Source of the DNA: Bacteroidales bacterium
GTDB taxonomy: Bacteria > Bacteroidota > Bacteroidia > Bacteroidales > Prolixibacteraceae
Assembly (NCBI GenBank): GCA_012729335.1
Contig: JAAYDJ010000021.1
Coordinates: 186,001 to 250,000, forward strand
Direction: 5' to 3'
Length of the DNA: 64,000 bases
Shown here in pieces: positions 45,523-53,839 of this stretch; the first letter of the stretch is position 1; each line of letters opens with the position of its first letter. The notes under the pieces were generated by a model that saw only the letters and a program-made list of their open reading frames with translations, was not told where the DNA came from and searched no databases. The position numbers and the translations under genes are program-made.

Positions 45523-46470
45523 GTGGAAATGATGGAAAACTGGGAACAACGGAAAAAGATGGTTTCACCTCCGTTTTTGCAGAAGGGGTCGGTGATCAGG
45601 ATCGTCTCCCCTGCCGGGAAGTGCGAAGCGGAGCCTCTGGAGGGTATGGTGCGGTGGCTGAAGGCTGAAGGCCACCAGGTGGAACTGGGCCGGCATGCCG
45701 CAGGCAGCTGGTTTCAATATGCCGGCACCGACCGGGAACGGCTCACCGACCTCCAGGAAGCCCTCGACGACCCTGCCGTGAATGCCATTCTCTGCTCCCG
45801 CGGCGGTTACGGCACCATCCGCCTGCTGGAACACCTCGATTTCCGGGGCTTCCGGAAACATCCCAAGTGGGTGGCCGGTTACAGCGACATTACCCTGCTG
45901 CACAGCCTTCTTCACAGGAAGGGATTCCGCTCGGTCCACGGTGCCATGTGTCGTCACAGCCTCGGCGAGGACGGCCTCCCCAATGAGAGCTTCCTTCGAC
46001 TGATGGCCCTTCTCCGGGGTGATAAAAACCCCCTCACATGGCCGGGCCACCCGCTCAACCGGCCGGGAATGACCACAGCTCCTCTCACCGGGGGGAACCT
46101 CTCCCTCCTTTACGCCCTGGCCGGAACCCCCTACGAGGCCGATACCCGGGGTAAAATCCTCTTCATCGAGGAGATCGGGGAATACCTCTACCACCTCGAC
46201 CGGATGATGGTCAGCCTCCGGCTGGCAGGAAAACTGAAACCACTGGCCGGGCTCGTGGTGGGCCATTTCACCGGCATGAAAGACAATGACGATCCATTCG
46301 GGAATCAAGCGGAAGAGATTATCCTCGATGCGGTCAGGGAATATGGCTTTCCCGTGGCCTTCGGCTTCCCGGCAGGCCATGCACAGCCCAACTTCCCCCT
46401 GGTCAGCGGCGGTACCTATACCCTTATTACGGGAAGCGAAGGCTGCTCCCTGGTTCCGGCAGATTTTTAA
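45523..46470 (+). CDS. ldcA: LD-carboxypeptidase (muramoyltetrapeptide carboxypeptidase, S66 family)
   Basis: Removes the terminal D-Ala from murein tetrapeptides during peptidoglycan recycling. S66 features: SVIRIVSPAGK at the N-terminus, CSRGGYGTIRLLEHLDF, and GYSDITLLH with the nucleophile Ser121 (numbering from the GTG). ILFIEEIGEYLYHLDRM holds the catalytic Glu, and LVVGHFTGM the catalytic His. The start is uncertain: GTG 45523, ATG 45529 and ATG 45559 are all in frame, and the family usually begins near MVSPPFLQKG (45559). YraN follows 18 bp downstream, perhaps in the same operon. Confidence 0.93.
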   Translation: MEMMENWEQRKKMVSPPFLQKGSVIRIVSPAGKCEAEPLEGMVRWLKAEGHQVELGRHAAGSWFQYAGTDRERLTDLQEALDDPAVNAILCSRGGYGTIRLLEHLDFRGFRKHPKWVAGYSDITLLHSLLHRKGFRSVHGAMCRHSLGEDGLPNESFLRLMALLRGDKNPLTWPGHPLNRPGMTTAPLTGGNLSLLYALAGTPYEADTRGKILFIEEIGEYLYHLDRMMVSLRLAGKLKPLAGLVVGHFTGMKDNDDPFGNQAEEIILDAVREYGFPVAFGFPAGHAQPNFPLVSGGTYTLITGSEGCSLVPADF

Positions 46471-46488
46471 CCCCTTCAGGCCCGCACC

Positions 46489-46872
46489 ATGATGAATAAA
46501 ATAAAACCTTCCACCCGGGCCACCGGTGATACGGCCGAACATATTGCCAGGGCTTACCTGGAAAATAAGGGATATGAGATCCTCGATACCAACTGGCGGA
46601 TCAGCCACCTCGAACTCGACATCATTGCCCGTGACGGGCGCGAACTGGTCATTGTGGAGGTGCGCTCCCGTATGGGAGAGAATTTCGCCCACCCCTCCGA
46701 CGCACTCTCCCCTCAGAAAATGAAAAACATCCTCACCGCCGCCGAAGCATGGGTCCTCTATCATGGCTGGAACGGCGATACCCGCTTCGACCTTATCCTG
46801 GTCACCCTCCTGGGCCCCGGAGAATACGAACTGGAACACTACGACAACGCATTCAACTCCACACTGCTATGA
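46489..46872 (+). CDS. YraN/UPF0102 family nuclease-fold protein
   Basis: A 127-residue protein of the UPF0102 family, which has a Holliday-junction-resolvase-like nuclease fold and unclear cellular role. GDTAEHIARAYLENKGYEILDTNWR is the family N-terminus. ELDIIARDGRELVIVEVRSR corresponds to the PD-(D/E)xK core, here with EVR in place of the usual EVK. It lies between ldcA and the MmcQ-like gene, overlapping the start of the latter by four bases (ATGA), so the three genes are probably one transcript. Confidence 0.9.
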   Translation: MMNKIKPSTRATGDTAEHIARAYLENKGYEILDTNWRISHLELDIIARDGRELVIVEVRSRMGENFAHPSDALSPQKMKNILTAAEAWVLYHGWNGDTRFDLILVTLLGPGEYELEHYDNAFNSTLL

Positions 46873-47252
46873 ACATCGAAGAGATCCGTGAATATTGCCT
46901 GGCACGGCCGGGTGTGAGCGAAGGATTTCCCTTTGATGAAACGACATTGGTATTCAAGGTCATGGGGAAAATCTTCTGCATCGCTGACCTCGAAGGCCGG
47001 ATCGGCATCGCCCTGAAGAACACCCCTGAAAAAATCTCGGAAATGAGGGAAGAGTGGCCCTGCGTCACCCCGGCATCCCACCTGAGCCATGTCCACTGGA
47101 ACAACATCACCGACACTTATGCCGTCCCCGCCGGAGTGCTGAAAAACTGGATCGATGACTCCTACCGGATTGTGGCGGCGGGACTTACCCGCAAACTCAA
47201 GGAAGAACTGAAAAAACAGAGTACATATGGGAGTACACCAGAAGGAATTTGA
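46869..47252 (+). CDS. MmcQ/YjbR family protein
   Basis: A 127-residue protein of the MmcQ/YjbR family, which has a double-wing DNA-binding-like fold and no agreed function. EEIREYCLARPGVSEGFPFDETTLVFKVMGKIFCIADL and HLSHVHWNNITDTYAVP are characteristic. The open frame runs upstream to 46749, but the ATG at 46869 overlaps the yraN stop and gives the family N-terminus MNIEEIREYC. Its 3' end overlaps the S4-protein gene by 26 bp. Confidence 0.88.
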   Translation: MNIEEIREYCLARPGVSEGFPFDETTLVFKVMGKIFCIADLEGRIGIALKNTPEKISEMREEWPCVTPASHLSHVHWNNITDTYAVPAGVLKNWIDDSYRIVAAGLTRKLKEELKKQSTYGSTPEGI

Positions 47253-47460
47253 ACTTACCGGCGATTACATCGAGCTGATCAGCCTGCTGAAATACCTGAG
47301 ATTGAGTGAATCCGGCGGCCATGCCAAGATGATGGTCGACGAAGGGATGGTCAGGCGCAACGGGGAGACCGAGTATCGCCGGCGGGCCAAGATCAGGGCC
47401 GGGGAAACCCTGGAGGTGGAAGGCATTACCATCAGGGTGGTGGCCGCAAAAAATGCATAA
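47227..47460 (+). CDS. S4-domain RNA-binding protein (YbcJ/YaaA-like)
   Basis: A 77-residue protein consisting of little more than one S4 RNA-binding domain: ISLLKYLRLSESGGHAKMMVDEGMVRRNGETEYRRRAKIRAGETLEV. Such stand-alone S4 proteins occur near ribosome-associated or recombination genes. It begins inside the end of the MmcQ-like gene. It is the last gene of the ldcA-yraN cluster. The 190-bp gap that follows, to the convergent comF, shows no gene or clear terminator. Confidence 0.87.
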   Translation: MGVHQKEFELTGDYIELISLLKYLRLSESGGHAKMMVDEGMVRRNGETEYRRRAKIRAGETLEVEGITIRVVAAKNA

Positions 47461-47650
47461 TGGACCAGGCAGGAAGCTCTGCGGCCTAAGTCCGGTGTGA
47501 AGGGTGTCAGGCGCATGCCCGCGTGACTCTGCCGTGCGTTCCCATGAAAGTCGCATGGTGCTTCGACCGCATAAGGAGAGGTATATGGGCTCCATACGGG
47601 TTCCATGGGGCAATGCGGATGCATCCGATGCGTTGCAGGCTGGTCATCTC

Positions 47651-48349
47651 CTATCCCACTTCTGCACAGGCCAGGGTGGCCACGCTCACCTTGGAAGCGC
47701 CGGCGGCCAGCAGGGTGCCGGCAGCAGCCTCCAGGGTGGCCCCCGTGGTCACCACATCGTCGACCACCAGCAGATGACGGCCGGCAAACATCTCGGGATG
47801 GAGTACGGTGAAGATCCCTTCGACATTCTGCCACCGCTCGAAGCGGTTTTTGCGGGTTTGGGTGGAGGTAAACCGGCTGCGTACCAGGTTGCCGGCCGAT
47901 AGGGGAATCCCCAGCACAGAGGCCATTCCCCGGGCAATCCATTCACTCTGGTTGTACCCCCGCCGCCGCTCCCGCCGGGGATGGAGAGGCAAAGGCACCA
48001 CCCACTCCGCCCCCTCAAAGGGAGTACCCTTCAGTTCACTCCCGAAAAGCCGGCCCATCTCATCACCTATCTCCTTCATCCCCTTGTATTTGAGATAGTG
48101 AACCAACCGCTGGTAACGGCTTCCCTTCCTGAAAAAAAGCCACGCCGTGGCATGCTCCACAGCCACCCTCCCCCAGAACATCTGCGCTACCTTGTTCTCT
48201 GGATCACGGTGAAACCGCGTTCGCGGTAAATCCTCAAGACAATGCAGGCAGAGATAGCGCTCCCCCGTGACCAAACGCCGGCCACAGGCCACACACAAAG
48301 GCGGATAAAACAACTCCAGCAAACCTTCTAAATAATCATGCAGAACCAT
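47651..48349 (-). CDS. comF: ComF family phosphoribosyltransferase-like protein
   Basis: A 232-residue ComF-type protein linked to DNA uptake or recombination in other bacteria. An N-terminal zinc-ribbon (CVACGRRL...CLHCLEDL) is followed by a phosphoribosyltransferase fold whose PRPP loop is LLVVDDVVTTGATL. PLPLHPRRERRRGYNQSEWIARG is the family signature. The frame is open to 48436, but the ATG at 48349 (MVLHDYLEGLLELFYPP) is the typical ComF start. It is transcribed alone; no other competence gene is in the window. Confidence 0.88.
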   Translation of the reverse strand: MVLHDYLEGLLELFYPPLCVACGRRLVTGERYLCLHCLEDLPRTRFHRDPENKVAQMFWGRVAVEHATAWLFFRKGSRYQRLVHYLKYKGMKEIGDEMGRLFGSELKGTPFEGAEWVVPLPLHPRRERRRGYNQSEWIARGMASVLGIPLSAGNLVRSRFTSTQTRKNRFERWQNVEGIFTVLHPEMFAGRHLLVVDDVVTTGATLEAAAGTLLAAGASKVSVATLACAEVG

Positions 48350-48550
48350 GCCGATCCCTCTCCTTCTCTTCTGTATCTGAATACAATTTACGTTATTTCT
48401 GCTTCCCCTGAACCACCCCTCCCCCCGGGATGTCACATTTTACCACCCCATGCAAAAACTTCACTCCTCCCGTCAAAACAGGCATAATCCATACAGATTC
48501 TAAATAAGTGCAAATTCACCGGCCCAAAATCCCAGCCTGTGATAAATTAC

Positions 48551-48558
48551 TAAATTTG
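48551..48558 (+). promoter_or_regulatory. Promoter -7 element of cytochrome-SUMF1 gene
   Basis: TAAATTTG, an exact TAnnTTTG, lies 47 bp before the ATG at 48606. Confidence 0.55.
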
Positions 48559-48605
48559 AGGCTCGTGAAATTTCTGAACCATAACAAAACCGGAATCCCG
48601 GGTTG

Positions 48606-50162
48606 ATGAAGCATATGCGCTCTTTTTTCAAAAACAGGTTATACCTTCTGATTTTAACCGGGTTTATCGCAGGCATCGGACTTACCCTGCTGTCACACAA
48701 GGGAATAGAAGCCACCTCCACCAATGGGTTTTGTGAGGTGTGTCATGTACATCCCCATGTTTTCAATTCCTGGAAGCTTTCAACCCATTACGACACCCGG
48801 AGCGGGATGAGGGTGGGTTGTGTGGAGTGCCATCTTCCGCCAAAGGGAGAGGGATACCTTAAGGAAAAAATCAGGCTGGGAGCCAAAGATATATATGGGT
48901 TCCTTTTCAAGGACAGTGCTGATTTCAACTGGGAGGCCCGGAGGACGGTCGAGATGGCGCAGCATTTCACCTACCAGGAGTCGTGTGTGAAATGCCATGA
49001 AAACCTCTTTCCCCGTACCCTGACCAAAGAGGGGCAGGAAGCCCATCTCTACTATACCCAGAAAGAGGATGAACTTCTCTGCCTGAATTGTCACATTGAC
49101 GTAGGCCATTATGATCCTGACCGGAAGCACGACAAGAACGTAGGGTTCGGCAGGGAGGCGACTGCCGGGAGGGAGGTGTTCACGGAGCCTGCACAGGTCA
49201 GCACCCTGGAGAGTTTTACCGAAACCCTTCCGGGCACCGGCGTTTCCTTTAAGATGGTGGCCCTTCCCGGAGGAAGCTTCACGATGGGCAGTCCCGGCGA
49301 CGAACCCTTCCGGAAAGAAGATGAAGGCCCGGCCAGGAAGGTCACTGTCAGCCCCTTCTTCATGGCCGAAACGGAGGTTACCTGGGAGGCGTTCCTGGCC
49401 TTTTATGGAGCCACGGCTGCCGAAGGACGCTCCACCGATACCGAAGGATCGCGGACGATTTCCGACACCCTGAACTCCAGACTGCCGGCAGGCGTTGACG
49501 CCGTCACCGGCCCCACACCCCCCTACGGGCAGCCCGACCAGAACTGGGGTATGGGCAGCCGCCCCGCCATCACCATGAGTTATTACGCCGCAGAAACTTA
49601 CTGCAAGTGGCTCTCGCAGGTGACCGGAAAAAACTACCGCCTCCCCACGGAGGCCGAATGGGAATACGCCGCCCGCGGAGGCACCCAGACCCCATACTTC
49701 TTCGAGGGAGAACCCCGCGATTTCATGAAAAAAGGATTCCTGGGCCGCCTCTTCGGAAAGGAAAATAACCTCATCAATCAATATGTCATCTACGAGGCCA
49801 ACAGCCTGAGCCGCACCCAAACACCCGACAAGGTGGAAGCCAATCCGTTCGGACTGAAGAATATGCTGGGGAATGCCGCGGAGTACTGTGCCGACTGGTA
49901 TGCCGCCGATGCCTACACGCTCCTCACCGACGGGGTCACCGACCCCCGCGGACCGGCCACCGGCAGCGAACGGGTCATCAGGGGCGGTGCCTTTAAAAGC
50001 GAAGCCCCTTATGTGCGCAGCGCCGCACGCGATCAGACCCAAACCGAAGCCTGGCTCAAAACCGACCCGCAGATGCCTAAAAGCAAATGGTGGCTCTCCG
50101 ACTGCAACCACGTCTCCTTCAGGGTGGTCTGCGATTTCGATGAGAAAACAGGAAAAAAATAG
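48606..50162 (+). CDS. NapC/NrfH-type tetraheme cytochrome c fused to SUMF1-like domain
   Basis: A 518-residue fusion. An N-terminal membrane anchor (residues 11-30) precedes a NapC/NirT-like cytochrome domain with four CxxCH haem sites, at Cys43-His47, Cys72-His76, Cys127-His131 and Cys159-His163. Such domains take electrons from quinol and pass them to periplasmic partners. From about residue 215 a formylglycine-generating-enzyme/SUMF1-like domain follows (MVALPGGSFTMGSPGDEP, RLPTEAEWEYAARGG, GNAAEYCADWY, ERVIRGGAF). The two Cys that bind copper in true FGE, after RGGSF, are not present here (KSEAPYVRSAARDQ). It is therefore unlikely to be a sulfatase activator. A Gfo/Idh/MocA oxidoreductase gene follows 27 bp away. 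Confidence 0.88.
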   Translation: MKHMRSFFKNRLYLLILTGFIAGIGLTLLSHKGIEATSTNGFCEVCHVHPHVFNSWKLSTHYDTRSGMRVGCVECHLPPKGEGYLKEKIRLGAKDIYGFLFKDSADFNWEARRTVEMAQHFTYQESCVKCHENLFPRTLTKEGQEAHLYYTQKEDELLCLNCHIDVGHYDPDRKHDKNVGFGREATAGREVFTEPAQVSTLESFTETLPGTGVSFKMVALPGGSFTMGSPGDEPFRKEDEGPARKVTVSPFFMAETEVTWEAFLAFYGATAAEGRSTDTEGSRTISDTLNSRLPAGVDAVTGPTPPYGQPDQNWGMGSRPAITMSYYAAETYCKWLSQVTGKNYRLPTEAEWEYAARGGTQTPYFFEGEPRDFMKKGFLGRLFGKENNLINQYVIYEANSLSRTQTPDKVEANPFGLKNMLGNAAEYCADWYAADAYTLLTDGVTDPRGPATGSERVIRGGAFKSEAPYVRSAARDQTQTEAWLKTDPQMPKSKWWLSDCNHVSFRVVCDFDEKTGKK

Positions 50163-50189
50163 CATGTTGCCAACTATAAATTCTAAATT

Positions 50190-51581
50190 ATGAGCAAGAA
50201 TAGTTTTTCAAGAAGAAAGTTCATCACCGGGGCGGCTGCCGTGGGCGCTGCCGGAGTGGTAGGTTTTAATCCGCTGGTCTCCTGTTCGGGAGGTGGCGGC
50301 CAGAAGTCGGGTTCTCTGGTGACCGGCCAGCCTTTTAAGCGATTGGATGATTTGGTACTTCCCCCGCTGCTGGACAAGGCTCCCGACGGGCAACCCCTGA
50401 AGGCGGGGGTCATCGGCTGCGGAGGACGCGGTACCGGCGCCGCCCTCAACTGGCTGGGTGCCGGCCCCAACGTGACCATCACCGCCCTGGGCGACGTCTT
50501 CCAGGACCGCGTTGACGGCTGTAAGGCAAGAATCAAGGCCGACTACAACGTGGAGGTCCCCGAAGAGAACTGTTTCGTAGGTTTTGACAACTTCCAGAAG
50601 GTCATCGACTCGGGTGTGGACGTGGTCCTGCTCTGCACACCCCCGGTTTTCCGCCCCGAACATTTCGAGGCTGCCGTCAAGGCCCGTAAACATGTATTTA
50701 TGGAAAAACCGGTGGCCGTGGATCCTGCGGGAGTCCGCAGCGTCCTGGCTTCAGCCAAAATGGCCGACAGCCTGGGCCTTAAAGTGGTGTGCGGCACCCA
50801 GCGCCACCACCAGCGCGATTATGTCGAAGTATACAAACAGGTGGCCACCGGCGCCATCGGCGATATCATCTCGGCAAACGCCTACTGGAACCAGAACAAA
50901 CTGTGGCACCGCAATCCCCAGGCCGACTGGAGCGAAATGGAATATATGATCCGCGACTGGGTCAACTGGTGCTGGCTCTCAGGCGACCACATCGTCGAGC
51001 AGCACGTCCACAACATCGACGTCATCAACTGGTTTACGGGTGAATATCCCACCAGTGCCGTGGGCTTCGGCTCCCGCCAGCGCCGCATCACCGGCGACCA
51101 GTACGATAACTTCTCGGTAGACTTCGTCTATGACAACGGCATGCACATGCACAGCATGTGCCGCCAGATCAACGGCTGCGAAAACAACGTCAGCGAATAC
51201 ATCCGCGGAACAAAAGGTTTTACCAACTGCCAGAACAAAATCTATGACCTGGCCGGAAATGAAATCTACAGCTTCCCCTATTCACTTGATGAAAGCGGCT
51301 CTCCTAAAAAATCGGTCGACGTCAACCCCTATGACCAGGAGCATATTGACCTGGTGACCTGTATCCGCGAAGACAAGCCCCTGAATGAGGCGGAAGCCAC
51401 CGCCATGAGCTGCCTGGTGGCCATCATGGGGCGCGTCTCGGCCTATACCGGCAAGAAGGTAACCCTTGAGGAAATGATGAACTCTGACCTTAAACTGGGG
51501 CCCGCCACCTATGTCATGGGCGATGTGGGCTACATGAAAAACGCGGTCGTTCCCGTTCCCGGAGAAGCCGCCAACGAATAA
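50190..51581 (+). CDS. Tat-exported Gfo/Idh/MocA family oxidoreductase
   Basis: A 463-residue NAD(P)-dependent sugar-type oxidoreductase of the Gfo/Idh/MocA family. A twin-arginine signal (FSRRKFITGAAA, residues 6-17) ends in a possible lipobox, LVSC, at Cys32, so the enzyme should be periplasmic or membrane-tethered. AGVIGCGGRGTGAALN (from residue 72) is the cofactor-binding motif. HVFMEKPVAVDPAGV carries the conserved Lys. CGTQRHHQRDYVEVYKQV and SGDHIVEQHVHNIDVINWF are active-site segments. The NAD(P) is probably bound before export. It lies 27 bp after the cytochrome-SUMF1 gene and shares its terminator, so electron flow between the two is possible but unproven. Confidence 0.9.
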   Translation: MSKNSFSRRKFITGAAAVGAAGVVGFNPLVSCSGGGGQKSGSLVTGQPFKRLDDLVLPPLLDKAPDGQPLKAGVIGCGGRGTGAALNWLGAGPNVTITALGDVFQDRVDGCKARIKADYNVEVPEENCFVGFDNFQKVIDSGVDVVLLCTPPVFRPEHFEAAVKARKHVFMEKPVAVDPAGVRSVLASAKMADSLGLKVVCGTQRHHQRDYVEVYKQVATGAIGDIISANAYWNQNKLWHRNPQADWSEMEYMIRDWVNWCWLSGDHIVEQHVHNIDVINWFTGEYPTSAVGFGSRQRRITGDQYDNFSVDFVYDNGMHMHSMCRQINGCENNVSEYIRGTKGFTNCQNKIYDLAGNEIYSFPYSLDESGSPKKSVDVNPYDQEHIDLVTCIREDKPLNEAEATAMSCLVAIMGRVSAYTGKKVTLEEMMNSDLKLGPATYVMGDVGYMKNAVVPVPGEAANE

Positions 51582-51600
51582 TCCGGAAAAAACAGTAAGA

Positions 51601-51636
51601 AAGGGCGTCCTGGTATACAGGATGCCTTTTTTTTTA
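51601..51636 (+). terminator. Terminator after the Gfo/Idh/MocA gene
   Basis: Stem 51601-51612 with 51618-51629, two G-U pairs, loop 51613-51617, followed by a T9 run. It lies 19 bp past the stop codon. Confidence 0.85.
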
Positions 51637-51667
51637 CCGCGTGTGCAGCTGCTGTCAGCCATGGGGG

Positions 51668-53116
51668 TCAGGCTTCCTCCCTGCCGATGAGAAAGCGGTC
51701 GTAAAGCCAGAGCAGGAGCATGGCCAGGAGGGCGATGCCGCTGAAGAGATACCAGATATGCCAGGGATGGCAGTTCTGCCAAAGGAAAGTGCCCAGCTCG
51801 GCGGAATTCATACCCAGGCGGGAGGCGGCCTCATTCCAGAAATCGTTTTTTGAAAAGGTGGCGGAGATCTCGGGAAAGGTGATTCCCCGGCGGGAGAGCT
51901 CCCCGGCCAAAAGGTAATGTTTGTCGGAGATGCGTTCGTAGATTCCTCCTGAGAGCCAGCCGGCGAGCTGATGGCCGGCGGCCACAGGCAGGAAGGAAGT
52001 GCCCATGTAAAGGGCTTTTTTATCCTCGGGGGCGATGCGGCCAATGTATTCGGTAAATTTCGGGGAACTGGACATTTCACCCAGGCCGAAAATCAGAATC
52101 CCCAGGAGGATAAGCCACCCGCTCTGCATGCTGAACATCAGCGCCAGTCCGCCCGCCAGCACCAGAATTCCCCCCATCATGGCCGACAGGGGCCTGAAGC
52201 GCATCACAAAAGCCGAGACCATCAGCTGGAAGAGGATGATAAAAAAGGAGTCCATGCTGGACAGGGTCACCGCGGAAATGGTGCCCTCCGGGGTGCCGAT
52301 GGAGGCCGCCAATGCCGGCGATAAAACCGCAATCCCCCGGTAGAGGGTGGCCGTATCCACCCAGTGGTCCACAAAAACCGGAAAGGAGTAGTACAACTGG
52401 TTGAAGGCGGTCCAGAACAGCACCATGATCACCAGGAAAAGCACGTATTTCCAGTTGAGCAGGGTTTCCCTGATGTTACGAAGAGCCTGAAGGATGCTGC
52501 TTCCGGCCGGCTGACCATCGGTGTTCACCACCGGATCACGGAAAAAGAGAAAGGTAATCAGGAAATTGAGACCAATAGCCCCCATCGACATGTAAAAGAC
52601 AAAATCCCAGCTTTTCTGGAGAAGGATTCCCGCAATGAAAGGGCCGATGAATCCGCCGATATTGACCATCATATAGAAAATCCCGAAACCGATGGAGGAG
52701 GTCTCCTTGTCGGTGGTGCGGGCAATCATGGCCGATATAATGGGTTTGAAGAAAGCTCCGCCCGTACAGGTCCAGATAAAGGCAAAAAAGACCCCTCCAA
52801 AGGAATGAAAGGCGGAAATCATGTAAAATCCGGAGATGTAAAGGGCAAATGCGAGGTAAAGCATTCTGCGGTACCCCAGTTTGTCGGCCAAGGCCCCCGT
52901 GAAAAGGGGCAGCAGGTATAACAGCATCGAACCGGTGCCCATGATGATCCCTTTCTGCCCCTGTGACAACCCCAGGGCCCCCGTGTCGGCCGAATTGACC
53001 AGGTATAGGGCAAATGCCATGTAAAAACCATACCACGCCCACCGCTCAAAGAGTTCAATGACATTCGAAGCCCAGAACAGGGCGCTGTACTTTCTGAAAA
53101 CCTGCAATGCTTTCAC
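51668..53116 (-). CDS. POT/MFS family transporter (proton-dependent peptide-type)
   Basis: A 482-residue, roughly 12-helix transporter. SNVIELFERWAWYGFYMAFALYL near residue 17 contains the ExxER motif of the proton-coupled oligopeptide transporter family. GALADKLGYRRMLYLAFALY is the MFS loop 2-3 motif. FKPIISAMIARTTDKETSSIGFGIFYMMVNIGGFIGPFIAG matches the POT signature 2 region. Substrate could be di- or tripeptides, but a divergent member may carry something else. It is downstream of the pseudo-receiver gene on the same strand (42-bp gap). Confidence 0.85.
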   Translation of the reverse strand: MKALQVFRKYSALFWASNVIELFERWAWYGFYMAFALYLVNSADTGALGLSQGQKGIIMGTGSMLLYLLPLFTGALADKLGYRRMLYLAFALYISGFYMISAFHSFGGVFFAFIWTCTGGAFFKPIISAMIARTTDKETSSIGFGIFYMMVNIGGFIGPFIAGILLQKSWDFVFYMSMGAIGLNFLITFLFFRDPVVNTDGQPAGSSILQALRNIRETLLNWKYVLFLVIMVLFWTAFNQLYYSFPVFVDHWVDTATLYRGIAVLSPALAASIGTPEGTISAVTLSSMDSFFIILFQLMVSAFVMRFRPLSAMMGGILVLAGGLALMFSMQSGWLILLGILIFGLGEMSSSPKFTEYIGRIAPEDKKALYMGTSFLPVAAGHQLAGWLSGGIYERISDKHYLLAGELSRRGITFPEISATFSKNDFWNEAASRLGMNSAELGTFLWQNCHPWHIWYLFSGIALLAMLLLWLYDRFLIGREEA

Positions 53117-53158
53117 TTCCGGAGCTTTTGGTTATAGCCCCGAAAATAAGCATTCTGC

Positions 53159-53659
53159 TCAGAATAATCTGAACTGTTCGGAAAAGAGTCCCAGTGAGAG
53201 GATCACAATGAAAAGAAAAAGAATCAGCAGGAAGAGCAGGACCGCTCCCCAGCGGAGCCCTTTCCTGACACTCTGCCGCTTTTCCCCCGAGATGGCCAGC
53301 CTGATCGCCGATACCAAATGATCAGGGGCCTTTTCATTCTTGACAATATAATCGAAAGCCCCCTGCCGCATGATCCCTACGGCCACCTCCACACTGTTCT
53401 GGCCGCTGAGGAAGATAAAAGTAACCTTCGGCCGGGTCTGATGCACCTTCTTCATCAAATCGAGCCCCGTAAAACCACTGTACGCGTAATTCAGAATGAC
53501 GATATCAGGATTCCGATGGATCTCTTTGAGACACTCCTCCGGATTACGGAAGGAAAGCAGGTTGTCAAAGTGCTTGCTTTTCAGGATCCCGGTGACCAGG
53601 TCGTTGTAAACCGGGTTGTCCTCAATCACAAAAATCAGGGGATTACGGTAATTCTCCAT
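53159..53659 (-). CDS. Membrane-anchored pseudo-receiver domain protein
   Basis: A 166-residue protein: a CheY-like receiver domain (about residues 8-130), then one transmembrane helix (about 137-160) and a short tail. The acidic pair Glu13/Asp14, Ser85 and Lys107 of receivers are in place. The phosphoacceptor position in DIVILNYAYSG is Asn57 instead of Asp, so normal phosphorylation should not occur. No DNA-binding or enzyme output domain exists. A C-terminal membrane anchor on a receiver is unusual. It may act by protein contact, perhaps on the POT-like transporter 42 bp downstream or on a membrane kinase; this is inference. Confidence 0.82.
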   Translation of the reverse strand: MENYRNPLIFVIEDNPVYNDLVTGILKSKHFDNLLSFRNPEECLKEIHRNPDIVILNYAYSGFTGLDLMKKVHQTRPKVTFIFLSGQNSVEVAVGIMRQGAFDYIVKNEKAPDHLVSAIRLAISGEKRQSVRKGLRWGAVLLFLLILFLFIVILSLGLFSEQFRLF

Positions 53660-53839
53660 CAGGTTGCATTTTTAAATTCCACGCACCAATTTAATAAATT
53701 TTCACGGACTAATCTGCTAACAATCAATTTTTAAAACGGAGATTTTAAGATCAGTGGGCAGGGATGGTAAAAATTTGAATAAACTTGCACTTTCAAACAC
53801 TTGCCGGGGGTAGTTTCCCGGCAGTAAAAACGCAGGCTT

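Noticed and set aside
48606-50162. Sulfatase-activating formylglycine-generating enzyme
   Set aside because: The copper-binding Cys pair is missing, no sulfatase gene is nearby, and the protein is fused to a cytochrome.
53159-53659. Ordinary response regulator
   Set aside because: The phosphoacceptor Asp is replaced by Asn and there is no output domain.
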